Assembly (NCBI GenBank): GCA_018064695.1
Contig: JAGHUU010000220.1
Location: forward strand, 1 to 7,570
DNA: 7,570 nucleotides
Direction of reading: 5' to 3'
DNA from: Candidatus Blautia equi
GTDB lineage: Bacteria; Bacillota; Clostridia; Lachnospirales; Lachnospiraceae
The number at the start of each line of letters is the position of its first letter. Positions within the stretch are counted from its first letter, which is position 1. The position numbers were made by a program, and so were the translations under genes. This document shows, in pieces, positions 5,953 through 7,570 of this stretch. Below the pieces are notes generated by a model. That model saw only the letters and a program-made list of their open reading frames with translations. It searched no databases and was not told where the DNA came from.

Positions 5953-6436
5953 TCAGAACAATGTTTTCTTTACGGATGATGCATTCGCAAATGGCCCGGC
6001 GATGCAGGTAAGCAAACGGTCGTTATCAAAATAATCTCTGTTAAAGATGATCTCAGAGCCGTCCGGATTCTCAAAATACTCCTCCGGCTCAAAGGCCATA
6101 CCAAGGGATGCGGTGCTATGTACCGGAAGCTGCTGCTCCGGCAGGTACTCGTAGAGATCGGTATCCAGCATCAGGCCTTCCTCCGTCTCTTTCAGGGAAA
6201 TATAAACCTTATGCTCGGTGTCCATATAATAGTCTGCCTCATTCTTACATGGTCTGGCTCCGTTAAAATAAACATTTCCTCCAGTATACACCGGCAGATG
6301 CCAATAGTAAAAATCTTTTTTGCCCGGAACCGCATCGCCGCCGCGGCAGGTCTGCTGCCATCTGTATTTTCTTAAATGGAAATTCCGCGGAGCCGTCGCC
6401 GCTCTTCCATGCGTTTGCGTCTACATGATAAATCAT
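5953..6436 (-). pseudogene. Degenerate right-handed beta-helix (DUF1565/pectate-lyase-like) gene: internal deletion plus frameshift
   Basis: A proper start exists at 6436: ATG with a GGAG site 10 bases upstream. It reads MIYHVDANAWKSGDGSAEF and then PFKKIQMAADLPR. This resembles the N-terminus of secreted or cytoplasmic beta-helix proteins (YxVxxxGxDxnxGT..PFKTIQxAAD..xGDxV). Near 6336-6346 the frame breaks inside a CGG-CGG-CG run. The minus-strand span of 484 bases is one more than a multiple of three. After skipping one base the product continues G-D-A-V-P-G-K-K-D-F and then 120 residues containing YWHLPVYTGGNVYFNGARP and NRDYFDNDRL..AGPF, which resembles the C-terminal part of such proteins. 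Repaired, the protein would be 160 aa, far shorter than the 500-700 aa usual for the family, so most of the helix coils are missing. The last 112 codons remain open from GTG at 6291, but with a poor start. The link to polysaccharide breakdown is inference. Confidence 0.6.
6014..6028. repeat. 15-bp direct repeat, copy 2
   Basis: This is the second exact copy of AAACGGTCGTTATCA, lying inside the beta-helix remnant, where the minus strand encodes the DNDRL segment near its C-terminus. Copies are 624 bp apart and enclose the GNAT gene, the palindrome and the last codons of the remnant. Confidence 0.6.
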
Positions 6437-6462
6437 TATTTTCAGTCTCCATTCTCTGAAAA

Positions 6463-6490
6463 AATGCGCTCCCGGATATAGGAGCGCATT
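6463..6490 (-). terminator. Intrinsic terminator after the permease-VOC operon
   Basis: AATGCGCTCC and GGAGCGCATT form a perfect 10-bp stem around an 8-base loop (6473-6480). On the minus strand it is followed by six T residues, the normal intrinsic terminator form, 12 bases past the VOC stop codon. The plus strand is also T-rich after the stem (TCTCTTTTT), so weak bidirectional activity is possible. It separates the sugar-transport operon from the beta-helix remnant. Confidence 0.88.
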
Positions 6491-6502
6491 CTCTTTTTAC
6501 TT

Positions 6503-6955
6503 TTAATAATGTTCTTTCATTTCCACAAGAACACCCAGCGTTTTTGCTGCGTCAAAGTATTCATAAGCTTCGTAGCCCTTTTCCTGTTTGAAGAGGGATT
6601 CAAAGCCGGCTTCCTTCATAACAGCCTCGTCGTTTTCCAGAGGGCCGTTGGAAAGAAGACATACGGAACAGATGGAGGTTCCGTGCTCCTTCAGCCATGC
6701 ATACCATGGTGAATTGTCGCTGACAGGCTCAATAACCTCAAACCAGAAGTTGTCGCTGAATACGCTCTCAACCTTCAGGTCCATAGGCTCGCCCGGCTGT
6801 CCTTTATAAATGGTGTATGGTTCTTTAATATCTTTATGCGGTGCCTCCTCAGGAGCCGTTCCGGTTCCGAAGAGGGTCTTATATCCTGCTACGGTCTTTT
6901 CCAGATTATCGGTGACAACGATAACCTTAAGGATATTGGTAGATGAAAGTGCCAT
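6503..6955 (-). CDS. VOC superfamily protein (glyoxalase/epimerase fold) with atypical metal site
   Basis: This 150-aa protein has the paired beta-alpha-beta-beta-beta modules of the VOC fold. The first is NILKVIVVTDNLEKTVAGYKTLFG at about 7-30 (residue run split here as NILKVIVVTDN / LEKTVAGYKTLFG). A second strand region, FWFEVIEP, is at 70-77. The second module starts at HGTSICSVCLL (91-101) and ends YFDAAKTLGVLVEM. Active family members such as methylmalonyl-CoA epimerase use a His in the first strand, a His in a GxGIHHxA motif and a Glu in the last strand. Here the corresponding positions appear to be K10, C96/S97 and E145. Divalent-metal catalysis is therefore doubtful, and a binding or altered role is possible. 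AAAGGAG lies 7 bases upstream of the start. It follows the sugar permease by 36 bp and is evidently in its operon. Substrate unknown. Confidence 0.85.
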   Translation of the reverse strand: MALSSTNILKVIVVTDNLEKTVAGYKTLFGTGTAPEEAPHKDIKEPYTIYKGQPGEPMDLKVESVFSDNFWFEVIEPVSDNSPWYAWLKEHGTSICSVCLLSNGPLENDEAVMKEAGFESLFKQEKGYEAYEYFDAAKTLGVLVEMKEHY

Positions 6956-6991
6956 ATGTTTTCTCCTTTGTCTTAACCAGAAGAGTTCTGA

Positions 6992-7570
6992 TTATTTTAA
7001 TGCACCTGCAGACATACCTTTCTCGAAGTTCTTCTGCATGCAGAGGTATGCGATGATCTCAGGAAGTGCAGTGATAACTGCTGCTGCCAGGATCTTGGTC
7101 TGATCGTTGGTAAACTCGCCCTGGAAGTAGGTAGGCAGAAGGGTTACCGTCTGCATACTTGGTTTCAGCAGGAAGATCAGCGGAAGCAGGTAAGCGTTCC
7201 ATGCATTGATAAGGGTCAGCATGATAACAGAGGATGCAATTGGTTTTGACAGCGGCACGATCAGCTTTGCAAAGATCTGGAAGGTGGTAGCGCCGTCGAT
7301 GGTAGCTGCCTCCATAAGCTCATTCGGGATTCCTTCCTGGAAGTTTCTGGTCAGAATGATCGTGAAAGGAAGCTGCAGAGCTGCAGATGGCAGAATAACT
7401 GACAGGAATGTACTTGTAAGACCTAATTTGTTAAAGGTAGTGTACAGAGGTGTCAGAAGGATAACTTCCGGCAGGGTCATTGCAAGCAGGATCAGCCAGT
7501 AGAACAGCTCCTTGCCTGCAAATTTCATCTTGGCAAAACCAAAACCGGCAGACATACAGAGTACTACTAC
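6992..7570 (-). CDS. Carbohydrate ABC transporter permease, CUT1/MalG type, 5' end outside window
   Basis: The reading frame is open to the right edge (VVVLC precedes the Met at 7555), so 192 C-terminal residues of an expected roughly 275 are visible. About four membrane segments can be seen: LFYWLILLAMTLPEVILL, TFLSVILPSAALQLPFTI, SVIMLTLINAWNAYLLPLIFLL and ILAAAVITALPEIIAYLCM. Between the second and third lies the EAA cytoplasmic loop, EAATIDGATTFQIFAKLIVP, with the conserved Gly, which contacts the ATPase subunit. The C-terminus QKNFEKGMSAGALK is the standard MalG-type ending (F.KG...GAvK). It forms the inner-membrane channel with a MalF-type partner and a shared MsmK-type ATPase, importing oligosaccharides delivered by a lipoprotein. 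The partners presumably lie beyond the right edge. The sugar cannot be told. Confidence 0.95.
   Translation of the reverse strand, partial: VVVLCMSAGFGFAKMKFAGKELFYWLILLAMTLPEVILLTPLYTTFNKLGLTSTFLSVILPSAALQLPFTIILTRNFQEGIPNELMEAATIDGATTFQIFAKLIVPLSKPIASSVIMLTLINAWNAYLLPLIFLLKPSMQTVTLLPTYFQGEFTNDQTKILAAAVITALPEIIAYLCMQKNFEKGMSAGALK

Noticed and set aside
7373..7393. AGCTGCAG tandem repeat and nearby GCATGC palindromes inside the permease
   Set aside because: They are short and explained by coding for Ala/Leu/Gln residues; no regulatory context.

Overview
The window looks like a chromosomal segment from a low- to mid-GC Firmicute, most likely a gut Lachnospiraceae-type Clostridium. The reasons are strong AGGAGG-type ribosome binding sites, sigma-A promoters, a DUF1292 protein, a CcpA/LacI-like operator, a CUT1 sugar permease and a DUF1565-like beta-helix remnant. 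This placement is inferred from family content, not from a search. All protein genes read on the minus strand except the DUF1292 gene.

Right to left in the direction of minus-strand transcription, the layout is as follows. (a) At 7570-6503 lies the 3' part of a carbohydrate ABC transporter permease, followed 36 bp later by a VOC-fold protein and then a clear terminator. (b) At 6436-5953 is a degraded gene: a beta-helix N-terminus is joined to a C-terminal tail after internal loss, with a one-base frameshift. (c) At 5945-5900 is a large perfect palindrome of REP/MITE type. (d) At 5881-5405 is a GNAT acetyltransferase. The GNAT and palindrome are bracketed by an exact 15-bp direct repeat. (e) At 5344-3374 is a 656-aa S9 (prolyl oligopeptidase family) peptidase. 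It converges on the plus-strand DUF1292 gene (3025-3327), and both end at one long bidirectional terminator hairpin. (f) DUF1292 and an alpha/beta hydrolase (2856-2098) diverge from a compact region holding two well-formed promoters and a 14-bp palindromic operator. (g) At 1905-40 is a 621-aa HD-GYP-type phosphohydrolase, followed immediately by the start of another minus-strand gene that runs off the left edge.

The genes look like a mixture of sugar uptake and metabolism (permease, VOC, beta-helix remnant), peptide and ester hydrolysis, and cyclic-dinucleotide signalling. They are not one pathway. The most interesting non-coding stretch is 1921-2104. It holds two AT-rich palindromes spaced 31 bp apart and a possible plus-strand small RNA with its own promoter, a GNRA hairpin, C-rich segments and a terminator-like hairpin. 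No CRISPR array, tRNA, rRNA, complete transposon or recognisable defence system is visible. No gene-free stretch exceeds about 200 bp.
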